Below, piece after piece: positions 36,801-51,800 of a stretch of 64,000 bases of DNA. Under the pieces are notes generated by a model that saw only the letters and a list, made by a program, of their open reading frames with translations, ran no database searches and was not told where the DNA came from. Each line of letters opens with the position of its first letter. The first letter of the stretch is position 1. The position numbers and the translations under genes were made by a program. The stretch covers positions 115,560,110 through 115,624,109 of the forward strand of contig OX235279.1 in NCBI GenBank assembly GCA_944472155.2, read 5' to 3'. The DNA is from Trichobilharzia szidati (taxonomy: Eukaryota; Platyhelminthes; Trematoda; Strigeidida; Schistosomatidae).

Positions 36801-39800
36801 TATTATACAAATCGGACTAAAGCGCTGATTCTATTAGGAGTCTGAAATTCCCACACAAGAAGCTCGAAATTGCAAGAATTGATAAAACAAGAAGACAGTA
36901 GGCATGAGTGTGCATGTAAAAATCAGTGCAAAGGGACAGCACTAGTGACTATGCAATATAAAAAACTGAGAAAATTCATACTGAAAGCACGACAGTGACA
37001 TGTCCAATTCAACTTTGAAAAGCAAAAACGTATTGATGACATTCGCTTTCATTCCCAAGTGATTATTTGCTACGTAACATGCTCTGTTTTTGCTTAGGAT
37101 AGTTTAAGCATATCGCTGCAAGGCTAGCAGAAGTGTTTTCGCCTGCAATTACACATATCTCATTTCATTAACACACAATCAATATACTTTCAGCTAATAA
37201 TTGATATTACAAAATGTGACAGTAGTCACTGAGTTTAGATTTGACTAAATGATTAGTTAGTGACTTTATGATGACCTATATATTAGTACATGTCACGAAA
37301 CAAAGCTGTTTATCACAAGACCTACACCTTTCTAAAGCGACTATCCAAAATATTCAACAATAATTGACGTTTTGAAAAGGTGATTCTCAAACTGATATGC
37401 CCAACATTATTTCAGCCCATCAGATCGGTGAAAATAATGAAAACAAAGATAATTACAAAGGTATGGTAGATAAAGATGAACGTTCCCTGGGGTCTAAGGG
37501 GCTTCAACAGGATATCTCCATTTGACTGTCCTCTGCAGTTGTTTTTAGCTGGTTGTGCGAATTCCTATAAGCTTTCGTCTCCCCTCTTGACACGATCTCC
37601 TCCATTTTACCCTCGGATGCTCAACTCGTTGTTTCCCATTCATGTCTCATTCTAGAGACCGTTTATCACAAATATTTTTTTAACTCAATATCATACAGAC
37701 GGACCACAATTACATGCTATCTGTCATACAATATAATCAGCAAACACTTTGACACTTGGTGTAGTACGAATCTTCTTCTTCTTCTGTGGCTTTGTGTACT
37801 CAGTGAAGTGTGGTGACTCGAACTGCTGCACATGGGTGCAAAGTTCTACGTTGAAACCAGTCAGTCAGTCAGTAGTACGAATCGGATTAAACTTGTGATT
37901 GTAGAAACTCTTATGTGTTCACAGTACACAACGAACTTGCTAATTAGTCGTTATAAATACATTAAATGTTAAAAATAGCAAGACATTTACCGTGAAACTA
38001 AGGTACAGAAAAAAACTCACCAAATTGACAGATTCAAACTCATGTGGTTGTAGAATACCGTGTACACTATGATAAAAAGTAAGACCGGCACCAAGGAAAA
38101 AAATAGCTACACCACTAATCAGGGATGACACATTACGCATAGGGATATAACCATATCTATAAAAAAAATAAAAGAATTTTACTGAATTCATTCGTGCATA
38201 GATATGACACTTCGACTTGAAATGTACTTGATTAATAAAAATAAACTCGTTGATACCATTGCTTGGGCATAGCAAAACAAACAAATGACCAAATATAGTA
38301 TAACTAGAAACATAATTTTCAGCTTCACTTTAACTATCTCCATAAAAAGGAGAATACTAATTAAAGAACTACCCTATATGGCTATTTCAATTATATACCG
38401 AAATAAAATATGCGTGAGTCAGTGACTGAAATGGGAACTATGAGAAACTACTACTATGAGGATAAATGTGGGCACACAAGTTGAATTTACTGCATACTCC
38501 ATAAATAGTGGACACTGGGATTACTTGGAAAAGTTATTTTACTGTACACAGAGGCGTATCGTAACTAAAAAAATATTCGAAAGTTATTCGACTGACAGGT
38601 TTCATTTTTATTTGCTAGTCTGGTTTGCATATTGTAACTACAATGGAGTATAATGGCTAGCAGGATTATTTTTGAAAGTATTAAAGTGACACAAAAGTCA
38701 GTCGGATGGCAATACGACATAAAGCAGCTACCATAGAAATATAAGTTGATAATGCAACAGTAGGGTCTTTGGGTGCTTGTTAAGGAAGAAATGTTGAACT
38801 TTACACAGGTTAATTAGAGCCAATGAACAAAACCCGGCAATCTACTCCTGTCAGAAATCATGTCTAAAAGTCATGAAGTAGACGGAACGACAGGCTGAAC
38901 AGTTCACTCTCCCTCTTTAAGGAGCATTCGGGCATCAAGCAGACAGCAAAGATTATCTAAGTTGGCAAAGACTAAAAGGGTAATATATATTCGTGAAGTT
39001 TTATTATCGAGCACTCTCTTAATAAGTACAGTGGTCGTTGCATTCAAATACTTCACTCCTGTTCCTGCAGCATCATCGCATTTTGGAAATATGTTAACAG
39101 TGTCACAGATATAAGCAAATGTCTGCTTGGGACATCGAGAAGAGAAAAATGTTGATTTCTATCCATAGGTCTTTGTTTCACTGCACGTATGTGAAATGGA
39201 ATTAAATAGTGTGTTGAAGTAAAAAGTAGTGCTATGAAGTTGTGAATCAATGAGCTTGTGACTTTCCAAAGATCATGTTGGCTGAAACGCAATGTTAAGC
39301 ATACCAGGCCACTATCATCTTCCACAAGCAGCGATAGTCGGATAATAAAGTTGGAAAGGCATTAGCGATCGTCACACTGAAATGTGGCACCTACTCATGA
39401 CGTTCATTACGATCGGTCTAAGGTATATCGAGAAGTGCATATTTTGTGTCTAAGAATCTTCAAATGTTCAAAATAAATGACTGAAGACCCTTGCTTGCTC
39501 CGAAACCTATCACAAGGTTAGCTGAATTCACATCTTGACGCCTAGATTCTTTTAACTAGTTTTTAAGAAACAATTTTCCTTTCACACATTACTGATTTAG
39601 TAAGAATACAGAAAACAAAACTTACGGATGAGTTTCATCTGGCTTTTGTAGCGATGAGTATAGACCGTAAGCGACCAGAACCTTAAAAATGTACAGGTAA
39701 TTAGAATTATTTACTAAACGCATAATTGACGAGTAACAATCTTCAAGAATTAATTAAAATTTATTTTAACTCCACACAATAATGTCTGTCTGTTTTCGAC

Positions 39801-42800
39801 ATAGAACTTTGAAATATGTGCGCCAGTTCAAGTCACCACACTCCATGTAGCACACAAAGCAAGAGAAAGTAGAAGAAATGCATAATATCGACAGTAAACA
39901 GAGGTGTGAGACAAAGGAGTAGTAATAACGAAGAACAAAACAGTTTCATTGGAAATCATAAGTCACAAGGGGTGAATGCATCTGCGCCACTGAGAACGAT
40001 TTTAAGCCATGTCACCAATTATTTCCAACCATTGGTTTTTACCGTCCCGAGGACCCCAACCAGGAAGTCTATACATTCCTACGTGGCTTAGACTAACTGT
40101 TGTAGATTTCATTGACTGGTGCCATGTTTCGTTCGACCGCCGCTAGCTCTTTCCCAGCCTGAACCTATATCAGCTAACATTGCCCGTCGGTTGAGGGAAG
40201 CAATGGCTAGGCATGCCCTAACCATCTCAGTCGATGTAAATTCACAGCCTCGTCGATTGATTTCCCCTCCTTACCTAGCACTCGACGCCTAACCTCAATA
40301 TTGCTCACCTTATTATACCACTTCATACGGGAGATAGAACGCAGACATCTATGATCGAAGACAGCTAATCTTTTCATGTCTTCTGCTCTCAATGGCCAGG
40401 TCTCACAGCCATAAAGGAGGACGGAGCGGACTGTTGAGCAGTACACACGCCCTTTGGTCGATAGTCGGATATCGCGTCTACGCCAGAGACGGCGTAAACT
40501 GGAATATGCGAAACTAGCCCTCTGTTTCTGTGCTGAGATTTCGTCAGAGATCAACCCGTTGGGGCTGATGGTACTTCCCAAGTAAGTGAAGCGGTCAATG
40601 TGCTCTACCACTTCACTTCCTATTTCTAAAGTAGGAGTCGGTGTAGTCCAATCCTGTAACATCATCTTACATTTGGCGGGAGCGAATCGCATGCCAAACA
40701 TTCGTAGATTGCGGCTCAAGGTGTTCAGAAGACTCTGCATTTTGTCAGCGTCCTAGCCTAGAAGGATTATATCGTCTGCATATTCTAAGTAAACGAGATT
40801 ATTACCTGGTAGCAAGTCAATCCCTGAGTCGCTGAAGTGAGTTAGGGTTAAGTCCATTAGTACATCTATGGTGAAGTTGAATAGAAATGGGGATAATGGG
40901 CATCCTTGACGGACGCCACTATTCGTCACCACTTCAGATGACAACTCGCCGTAAGGCCTCACCTGGCTGCATGAGTACGAGTAGAGTGCCACACGATAAT
41001 GGTGTATATCATGGGTCAGACCTATGAAGAGCATGACAGAAAGAAACATGTTGTACTACGGAAGATTAAGTATCGGTCTGACTGTTATTCAAAATGTAAA
41101 ACAGCACAAGTTATCAGGGCATTACGTAAGACAAGACAAAGAAAAATTTATAAAACCGAAATGACAGCGATGATGATTCAAAAATCAAGTGAACTACGGA
41201 AAAGCAAGCTAGAAAACAGATAAGGGCAAATATTCGGACTTAACTCAACATGAAGGAAATATGTGTACCTAAACCAACGACAATACACCTGATGACAGTA
41301 AAGATCTCTGTGAAACAAGACTTACAAGAAATGTATCAAGACTAGGGAAACGAACACGAAGTTCAGCATGGATATCTTTTCGGTGATTTCATTCTCAACA
41401 GCTGTACGATCGCACTTAAATATATATATATATACGTTTACATAGATACAATTGTTATTTGTTTAATTCCACGTAGTAACGAAGGTAATTAAGGGTTATA
41501 ATAGTTTTCAACTTGATACGAAAGTTTGAATATGTGAATGTAGATTATAAGGGCTTAGAGACAAGATTACATAGGATTAAAAAAGTTACAATGTATGGAA
41601 AATTATTATTTGACAACTGGCGAAATAATTTTAATTTTAAATTGATAGGAAAATTTGAAGGTGTGAATATAGATTACTAGGGGCTTGGTAATAAAATTAT
41701 ACAGGATCAGAAAATTATTTTTTAACGACTGAAGGTGTGAATTGGATGAGCATGAGAACAAGCTGATAGAATAATTTTTGAAACTAAAAAAGGGGAATGG
41801 AAAAACGGAATCAAAGGAGAAAAACCGAGCTAGGTCCATGGTAAATGTAGGAGTTGAACCAGTTTCTTTTGAACACACAGCTCCGGTCTTCCGAGGCATA
41901 TGGCAAGGGCTTTCGCAGTACAAAGAAGTCGGAAACAATCTGTCTTTCGTAGATTTTTGTTTACTTTGTAAATGACTCTGAATGATGAGTCAAAGGTGTT
42001 CTATTATGGGCGCTCTTGATTAAACCAGTGCCTCCTCTTCACAGCCATGCTGGGTAATGTTCTCTAACACGTTTTGATAGGACCCGCATAGATAGACCTA
42101 TGTACCTAGCCCCGCACGAGCAGGTGAACTGATATATACACCTTGAAGTGGTCATCTGTGGAAGCCTGTCATTCAAATTGCTCCGAAGCAGTAGGCGGTT
42201 AGAGAACATCACTCCTGGAGTTGCTGCAGTAAAAGTCTTCCTTAGGGAACTGGAGATTCTCCTTTTAAGGATATCTGCTACCAGGTCAACCCTGAATTCC
42301 AAATTCAAATAAAATGCCTTCTTTGGCACTGAAGTGTATTCTCCTCTTTTTGGCTTTGGTTTCTTGTTCTTCTGCACGAAATGCGCTGGGTATCCATTTT
42401 GAGCCAGGATGTTCTTAGGAAATAAGCCCTTCTTCTAAGCAGTCATCCCTGCAAATTATTTTGGTACAGGGAGTCAACGAGATGATGAGAGCTCGCTTAC
42501 GACTGAGAGGTACCCAGCTGTAGAAATTTTTCAGGTGACCATTCCATCTTGGTTTTCTGTGGATAGATCTTTTCAGAGTTCCCTCATCTCTTCTTGTCAA
42601 TTCGACGTCCACGAATGGAATCTTTGATTCATTTTCAACTTCCATTCCGAATTTAATTGAAGGATGGCAATTATTAAACTCCTCCAAGATACAATTTAAA
42701 TCAGAATCATCCTGACAAACTACAAAAGTGTCATCGACGTGCCTTTTGTACAGCAGCAATTTGTCCATTGTTGATTTTAACATCCCATTCTCCAGGCTGG

Positions 42801-45800
42801 TCATGAAGCAATCTGCCAAAAGTGGGCCGAGGGGAGAGCCCATGGCAATCTCGTCTTTATGTCCGTAGACAACTTCGTTGAATGTAAATTGTGCGTTAAG
42901 TGTGCGCCTTAGTAACAACTCTTTCAGGTAAGGGGTTGGGTATTCCGATGCTCAGATTCTTGTCGTCCACATATTTGCAAAGGAAACATTGTTTCTGTGA
43001 GCGGCACATTTGTAAAAAGAGATTCTACGTCCAGTGATAACATTCGTTTGACATTTACATTCAAATCTATTTTTCATTCAATAAATTCAAAAATATCTCA
43101 GAGAGAGTACTTACATAGACGTTGCCTTACAGGCTCTAGCATTTCATACAGCCATTTGGCAATCGGATGCTATGGGGATCCCACCATATCTAAAATTGGT
43201 CGAAGTGGCAGACCTGCTTTGTGCACCTTCAGTAGACCGTAGTTGCGGGATTAATTGATCCTGTTGGTTTCAGGCGTTTAAATAGGTGTTCAGTTGTGAG
43301 GGAGTTGTTCTTCATTCTGCTAAGGACATCTGTCAGTTGCTGTCCCATCAGTTCTATCTTATTCTTCTCATTGTTTGGTTTTGAAAATTTGCTATCATCT
43401 GAGATCAGAGCTGTCAATTTATTGGTATACACGTATATATCTATAAGGACCACTCCTGAACCTTTGTTTGGACGTGTAATGATTAGATCTTCGTTGTTTC
43501 CCAAGTCTTTGAGCTGCTGTTTGTGTTCCTCTGTGGGGTGTCGGACTTTAGTTTTTGAGTTGAGGTATTGGTAGCAGCAGCCGAAGAGTGTAGACTTGAA
43601 ATGTAAGAATTCTGCATCAGAGACAGCGGTAACGTCGCTTGTTTGACTGATAACATTTTCGAATTGGACATACGTGTGGAGTCTCTTACTAAATAGATTT
43701 ACGTCACAAAATTTCGACCCTAAAGATAGGGCTTTTAATTGTAACGCCGACAATCTAACGGAGGAGTGACTGAAAACAAATTTATTGGGTTGGATGGGGA
43801 ACTTCTTTTGTGCTGCGACGGATTTGAAGCTCTTGTTCATATCTGATTTAAAATTCTCAGCTCGTTTGCTCTGCCCCAAGGTAACATATTCATTAAACGA
43901 TTCTCTTTCACTTGATGATAATTCGCAAAGAGCAGAAGACCTCTGTGATATATTTGTCTGCAACTCGAATATGTGCGAACTAATAGAATCAATAAGGTTT
44001 CTGGTGTGACGTTGAAGAGTTTTGGAATTGGGATAAATATGATGTCTCTGGAGTGCCTTCCAAAACCACTTCAGATATTGCTAATTCTTAATGCAGTTTT
44101 CAAAGAAGTGCAATTTCGCATTGACTTCGGTAAGTTAAACAGAGTAGCGTAGAAACCCATTAAGTTCCTTCACTGTCGAAGGGTCCTTCCATTTCTTTTT
44201 AATTGTGGAAAATACCCATTGGGACATTAGAGGGAAAAAAAGGAAGTTCAAGAGAAATATCTTTTTGGAAATCGCCGAAAAGATATCTTTGCTGAACTTC
44301 TTGTTCTCTTGTTTCTAATGTGGCGATGAATATTTTCCGTGATTTAAATAAGGTATCAAAGGAAAGAAGTGGTACAGTTTGGGAGACTAAAGATATTAGA
44401 GGACTTATTAATCCTACTGCCACTTAAGCCACCTTTGCACATGCAACAGTAAAGCCGAAAAAGAGGGGGGGTTGGGTGTGAGAGGCTAGCAGTGGCACCC
44501 TGTAAAGACAACACTTTAAAACGTGAAGCCGTATTTTCTACTTAGTAGGCAAGGAATGAGAATGAATAACAACCAGGTCAACGCAACCATAGTTTTTAAC
44601 TCAAATTTATTGAGCAACTGAAAAATAAACTAGAAAATGAAAAAATGATATGAACCCATGTACAAAGGTTTACGTGAACTCTCAGGAGAACGAATCGAAA
44701 TCATATATATCGCATTCCATCCATGGGTAGCTGAAACAAGAGTGCTATTTTGCAAAGTATTCTATCAGACGTTGAAATCGCTAAGTTTGAGAAGTTACCG
44801 GTTATTAGTTACATTAATGACAACATTACTAATTGTTGCCGCTCTTGCCAAAGGAACATCAGGGGAATATAGTTGGAAACACATATTGTGTTTCTGAAAA
44901 AACCAAGAGGTAATACATCGTTTCTATATATACCGAGTGGAATGCTTTTATTGATTTTTCAGAGAAATAACTATGAGCAGTAAGAAAAATATAAACTTAT
45001 AGAAAAGTCCGAAGCAGTAACGCAACAGACATTCATGAGAAACCACCAATAATTTACTCACTAGCTTCAAAAATATAATAATAATAATAATAATAAATGG
45101 TAGTGAAACACAATCACTTGGAAGGTGAACAGGAAATTTCATAATGTAATGACTGATTACATCAATTCTAATAAAGCAGGTAACGTTACAGTATAAAATA
45201 CCTGATTCAGTGTATCTGCAAGTGAGTGCATCATCTCGGAAAACATGCTCTTCGATCCAGTATACCACCAACCGAAACCTTTGGCTGCAACATTCAGGCT
45301 GTTTCTATTAGGAAGAAAATGTATTGAATTCAAAAAATGAGGAATGTTTGACTGTTATAAAAAAAAGTAATGCTAAATGCACTAGAACTAAAAGCAATTA
45401 TTAACACATCAGTTATTAGAAATCAGAAGTTCTTAACTAATAACTACGATTTCGAAGAGCAATATATGACCTTCAAATTACTTAGTCGTGTCTGTAGTAA
45501 CCAACACACAAAGGCGAAAAAAGTACTGAGAGTACTCATCCTCGTATTTCAAGTTACTACCATAAAAAGTAACAAATGTTTAAAATTCAGTCACTGATCC
45601 GCCAGTATATCTCTCCATTCCAGAACCTATTGACAAGGGGAAATGTGATCAAAGGTCTCTCGTCTCAAAATCTGCCAAACTTTCTGCTTATCCCTCCAGA
45701 GAATATATTACGGTTCCATCCTCCTCGGAAGTTTCATTTATTAAAGCTTTGGTAGGGATGGTTTCTTCTAGTAACCCTAAACAGTTTTTGCAAATCACTC

Positions 45801-48800
45801 AATGCTGAAGTCTTTCCTATTTTCCTTCACTTCTGTTGTTCCGGGCTGTTAAGCAGACCTTTAGTAATATATGCTCCACGCCATACTCGAGGTCCTCCAT
45901 AGTCAATCAACTCGGAAGAATCACTGGACTTTGTCAACTGTCTTCACTATTATTTAGACAGAGGACTGAAGACTGTGTCGAGCTTCTACAGGTGTAGGAT
46001 AGATGATATATAAATTTAGTTATATCTTACCTAAACCTATAAGCTGGTATTTTTATCAACTAATTGACCCCTATAAGTCAATAATGAGACTTCGCTATAC
46101 AACCCTTACCATAGTGTGAGTAACTGAAACTACGACAGTAACTGCTTTTAATTTAACAACAAATCATCCCGGCTTACTGTAATGGTAGTTTCAGTCATTT
46201 TTTATTTTTCTTATTCACTGTGAATCTTCAAAATCCAGCCTAAATGCATCAGGTGATTTTTCGGCTAGTTTTCATGACTTGCTGGTGTGGCGATATCATG
46301 AAGATCTTGAGCATAAGATACACTGCCTGGTTGTGTTTCAGTCGATAGCCACCTTTGTTACATAGAGATGAGTCAGTCCGTAAAAATAGGGAGGGGTAGT
46401 AACTTGCACCCACGCACCCATCAATTGAAACCCGGATGAATTAAGGGACTAGAATAATGTGATACGCCAACTGGATCATAGCGTAAAGATAGCAGGTAAC
46501 ATGTTCCACACTGAGGGAAGATGATACAGTCAGAGTCGCTGAAAGCAGAACACGTTTTAGCCAACTGAATCAGATGAAGTTTACGACAGAATCTTCCAAA
46601 CAGCTAATACCGATCACGCGAAAGATAGCCATTGAAAGTGGAAGACATGAAAAGGTTAGCTGCCTTTTATCATAGGTGTCTGTGTTTTATCTTCCGTGTT
46701 ATGTGGTATAACAGTGAGTAATATTGAGATGGTAAGGCATCGTGTGTTAGATAAGGAAAGTCAATTGATGAGGTTGCGAAGCTACATCAACTGAGATGGC
46801 TACATATGTGTAACACATGTCCTAGCCATCACCGTCCCCAACGGGCGGTGTTACCTGACACACGGTCAGGTTAAAAAAGAGCTAATGGTAGTTAAACCAA
46901 ACCTGGTTAGACTCGGCATTAGTCTATTAAATCTTTAACAGTTAGTTTAAGCCATGCAGGGAGGTGTAGGTTTCTTAGTTTGGGTCCTCGGGATCCTAAG
47001 AACCAATGGCTGTAAGCAGTTGGTGACATGGCTCAAAATTATCCTCAGTGGAGCAGATGCATTCACTCTTTATGATCTGCCAAATCTATTAAACCGTCAT
47101 GTTTCTCCATGTTACCATTCTTTCTCCATCACATTTCTACTTATTATCGTTAATTCGAATCTCCTTTATTCTCTCTTTTGTCTGGCTTTGTGTGCTACAT
47201 GGATGGAGGTGTGCAACTCGAACTTCTGTACTTCTGTGCAAGTCAGTCCGATCATGTTTTCATACGTTGTTACATTTTTTGGGGTCTGCTGTAGTAAAAC
47301 CAAACCAAATGGTACATAGCATACGAACTCAAAACGAAATTCCCCATCAAAGATGAAATTCACTTCCGAAATACTTCATGCCAACTGACAATACAAATAG
47401 TGAAGAGCAGCTAGTGAATACAGATGCGTTACACTAAGTTTACATAACAATCTTTAAATTAAAATGTGGGAAAATCTAGCACTAACTTACACTGCTATGG
47501 CAAACAGAACGACACGACCGGGACCTGATTTAAACATCCTTTGTCGTTTATCTACGAAGACCTGCTACGAGAGTATAAAACAAGTAATAAGGAAATTAGT
47601 TCATTTGTGAAATAAAAACATTACAGAAGATACTCACTGACACACGAACAAAATCTTAAACACTACACAAAGATCCCCTATTATAGCAAAAGGTAGGACA
47701 ATACTAGGCGGACAAGTCATGATATTTGAATGCAGGAAAAAGAATACGACAAAAAGATTCACTGCTAGAAATCCAAAACAAGCAATAATACAGAGGATAA
47801 CTCGGGCTGAAGTGAGATGATGTTTCGAACTCTAACCGTGATCCAAATGCATCAACTGAAAGTCAAATGACATCACTAACTAGGCAACCAGAGTTCAAAT
47901 GATCATATTCCTAAAAACGAACTGCTACACAAGGCCAATGAAATGCCATCTCTATTTCAATGCTGTTTTTAAGAGTATCAGTATTAGAATTCCAACTTGC
48001 AAGCTTGATAGAAAATCGTAGGAATTCCTAAACAATGGAGAATATTCAAAATTTTATTGGAAAATATTACTCCGTAATCACATTTACTCTAATGGTCGAA
48101 CACTTTCAAACGCCATACGTTGAATTTGATCAGTGCCATACAAACACGCCTTTTGAAACTAGCGAATAACTTATTCCAGCGTATGCATTTCTCATTCAAA
48201 CTAACAGACACGGCATGTAGTTTATTTGACGATTATGTCTGACGTGACAAGGAAAAGATCCGAAGGTACCGAAACGTTTCAAGACAACCGAATCCTAAAT
48301 GAAGTTTCCGGATTCAACAAAGAAATATGTCTTTAATTACTCTAGTATATCTCTGCCTGAAATTCAGACGCAAAGCTACAGTTCGATAATCCTACGACTC
48401 AGACACAGGACTTACTTCCAATGTCTAGTGAAGACTTCAACAATTCAAGTCTGCCATACCGCATTGTTACTATCAATATTTAAAAACGCAATTTAGACGA
48501 CATATGATATCAAAAGAACATAAAATACCATTAAATGAACTGTTGAGTAACAAGGACATAATACTAATGAGTCCAGATAAAGGACTAAGCATAGTTGTTT
48601 TAAATCGTGAAGATTACATTAATAAATTACGTATCATTCTTTTTGACGAAGGCAAATTTTTAAAATCAACCGACCAGAAAGACAGAACGGAGAGTAGTGA
48701 GAAGGAGCTGTCAAAAAACTGAGGGAATGGAAAGCCGAATCCATTGTTACTCCGTATGTGTATGAACACCTTGAGTCGACCAGTTTAATCATACTCTGCT

Positions 48801-51800
48801 TTTAATGTCTTCCGAAGGTGAACAAAGATGCTGTCCCTCTGCGATCTACATTGGGTATGCTAAACTCGCCTTATCATTCTACAGCTAGCTACATTACTTG
48901 CTGAAATTCTCGAACCATCGAGATCAAATCTATGTAAACATAGTTTTTCGGACAATTGACTTCGTCGGTCGCGTTGATGGAGTTAGTGTGACCGTAAACA
49001 TAGGATTTCATTAGATTTTTCTTCATTTTTTAGAATACATTGCTAGTATAAACTATGTTATCCGTTTGATTACATTGATCTAAAAAGCATAAACAGTGGA
49101 TTGCCAACAAACTACCTGAGGTAGCTATTATTGAGATGCACGCTCAATGTGCAATTTAGATATAACTATGTCATCTACAATCGAAGGAATGTAGTTGCCA
49201 TGGGGTTTCCTCTAGGACCTCTTCTAGCGGATATCTTCATGGCGAGCCTAGAGAATGGTGAATTGAAAAAAACTGTTTGGAGCCTGCATATGCGTAAGAG
49301 TTACATAGACGACACCTTTATTATTCGGGATGATAACTGTTCAACTGCTGAATTTCTCGGAAAATTTAATGTTTCCCACCCATCTATGCCTTTCACTATA
49401 GAAGATGAGTCGAATTCTGCGTTTCAACTCTTCGATGTTATGCTAGATAATGGAGGATGGTACGTAGAAAAGGTAGATTTACTGGAAGCCAACATTTACA
49501 GGGCAGTACACTAACCCCAACAGTTGGGTACCTGTAGGCAGAAAGAGAAATCTAATCCGTTCTCTATGCTCCAGAATTCTAAAACTCTGCTCTACAGAAG
49601 CATTCGATGCAGAACTAGGAAACCTTCCCACAACTCCCTTAAGTAATGGATATCCTAGAAGGTTTATCGGAAGAAATACCAAGGAAGAAACCGTCCCTAG
49701 CCAAATCATAGTGCCAAAGAAGGTACTATTTACGAGTTTGGCGTTCGAGGGTGACACTAGGACTGAAGTGATTAAAAGTCGCCTATCTAAATGCAGTAAA
49801 CACTCTTTTTATGAAGCTGACTTACACTTAGTGTTCAACCAACCGAAATATGACTCGACAGTGCGTCAAGGATAACCTACCGCTTATGTCTATCTCTATG
49901 TATACATACTCTTCCGCATGCTCGTGTGGAGCTGATTGGATTAGAAGTTGCAAGCGTACGCTCCGGAAACGTGCAGTTGAACATTACCCGGTTTGGTTAA
50001 TCACAGGCGAGAGTAGGATGACAAAGTCTGCAATTTGTGAACGCTTTCTGGAGTCAGGTTATTCAACTCCAGGTGATTTATCCTTTAAAGTTATCCATAG
50101 GAACAAAGCTTGCGTTTTCTCCACATATGCATAGTCAAAGATCTATCCATACATGGACAAACCTAAATAGTGTTTAGAAACCTTTTGTTAAACCCCTTTC
50201 TTCACCTTAGTTCTTAGTAACGTTTTTATTTTATCCTATTTTTCCACTTGAATTCACTCCACTTCTATTCATCTTTGCCCTCTTTATGGTTATCACTATC
50301 GTTCTCTTAATTTCTGAGAGCATGACCTACTTTTGAAGTCTTAATATCAATTCACTGATCCAAGAATGTGTAGAAATAGTTGCGGAAATTAGGGAAAGAA
50401 TGAATGGTAAATATCGGAAGCATGAGAATGTCAATGGGGCTAGTACAAAAATTTATGTGACATGGTGTATCATTTGACGTAGGTAACACGTTACACGGAA
50501 TGACGGGCCTCAATTTCAATGTCTGATGATCACCGAGATAGTTTCAGTTAGAAAAAAAAGCTAAAAAAGGCTTGAAATAGACTATGAGAGCTACCACTAT
50601 GGATTGTCACCCCGCTGGAGAAACCAAGATGCTGAGTGGTGACTCCATATGTTAAACCTAAAAACTACAGTAAAACTCGTAGGTGCCTAGATTACCTGCA
50701 CTAAACCTTAACACCATACACTCTTCTTCCCCCTTGGTAAGCTTTTTCTTTTCACATATTATACTACTGAATCTGTGTACATCCTTTTTAACTTACACTG
50801 CTATTTTGACTGGGACTCCAACAATATGTGGTGATTCGCAATTATTTAGTGTTAGTCTGTATCGGAATTATAAATGAGTTCTATAAGAGGTACGAACACC
50901 TCAAAGGTAGACGCAAAATTCTCACCACTAGACAAGCCATCAAATTAATGAAAAGCAGTTACAGATTGAAGTGAAAGAAACTTCAGGCACTACAAGAATT
51001 CAAGTTATCACTCAAATAAAAATTAATGTTCATCATCTTTCACAATTACGCTCTCAGGTAAATGACCATCGTTTTACAGGTATTTATATGATCAGGTTAT
51101 TAGCAGAAGTAATTCCATGAATACGACAGTAATCATTCTGTTAGAAATTCCTACAATATAAGACTGTAATGTGAAGTCGAAATCAGTGACCAAACTTTAT
51201 GATATAGTCGTAAGAAAAGTTACAGATATTGAGTACGTTAAAAGCTAGTTACTGGATCAATCAAAGTGATATTCCAGTGAAAGAGTAGAAGAATATGGAG
51301 TCTAGTAGATTATCGGGAGTAGTTAATGGTTTTGTAACATACTGCAGGTAATTTTTCAACTCTCCTCATTCATTGGAATAATTCTCGATTTACTGTAGGA
51401 CAACGAAGATAGTGGCTTCATGTCTGGAAAGTAGGAATGAACTAAGGTGTTCCCAATAGCGCTAAGAATATGATTTAATATAAACGCTTTTTTGTTGCAG
51501 AAAATACATAAAAATAATTGTTTTTGAATCTAATTTATGGAGTTATCACACCATTCTTACAAGGATGCAGACCAGACAAATTAGTCTCAAATACATCTCC
51601 CAAGTGAAGCCAGTTTACATTGTTGATAATAACGTCACATTACAACTTTAACATCACGTCTTTAAGAATTTCGTCCCATTCTTAACACCAAAGCTTACTA
51701 GGCAAAATGGAACTACTGGACGATGCTAACTTAGGTGACTCCCTAAAGAGGAATGCATATTTGCGGAAGCCGATGCCATATGTATAATACGAACTCTAAT

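Noticed and set aside
41606..41938. Minus-strand open frame of 110 codons after the Penelope-like element
   Set aside because: Low-complexity F/S-rich translation, with a start that is not supported; more likely non-coding 3' sequence of the element.
661..45096. CRISPR-like or regularly spaced repeats
   Set aside because: Only simple-sequence runs and dispersed transposon repeats were seen; none has regular unique spacers.
44948..45271. Minus-strand open frame of 107 codons
   Set aside because: It overlaps SLC30A9 exon 4 in a different frame and its isoleucine run comes from the AAT microsatellite.
46954..47319. Open frame of 121 codons on the plus strand as a host gene
   Set aside because: Neighbouring sequence and the 3' UTR match LINE family B copies at 29.3 and 39.8 kb; the frame is a chance opening across its C-terminus and 3' UTR.
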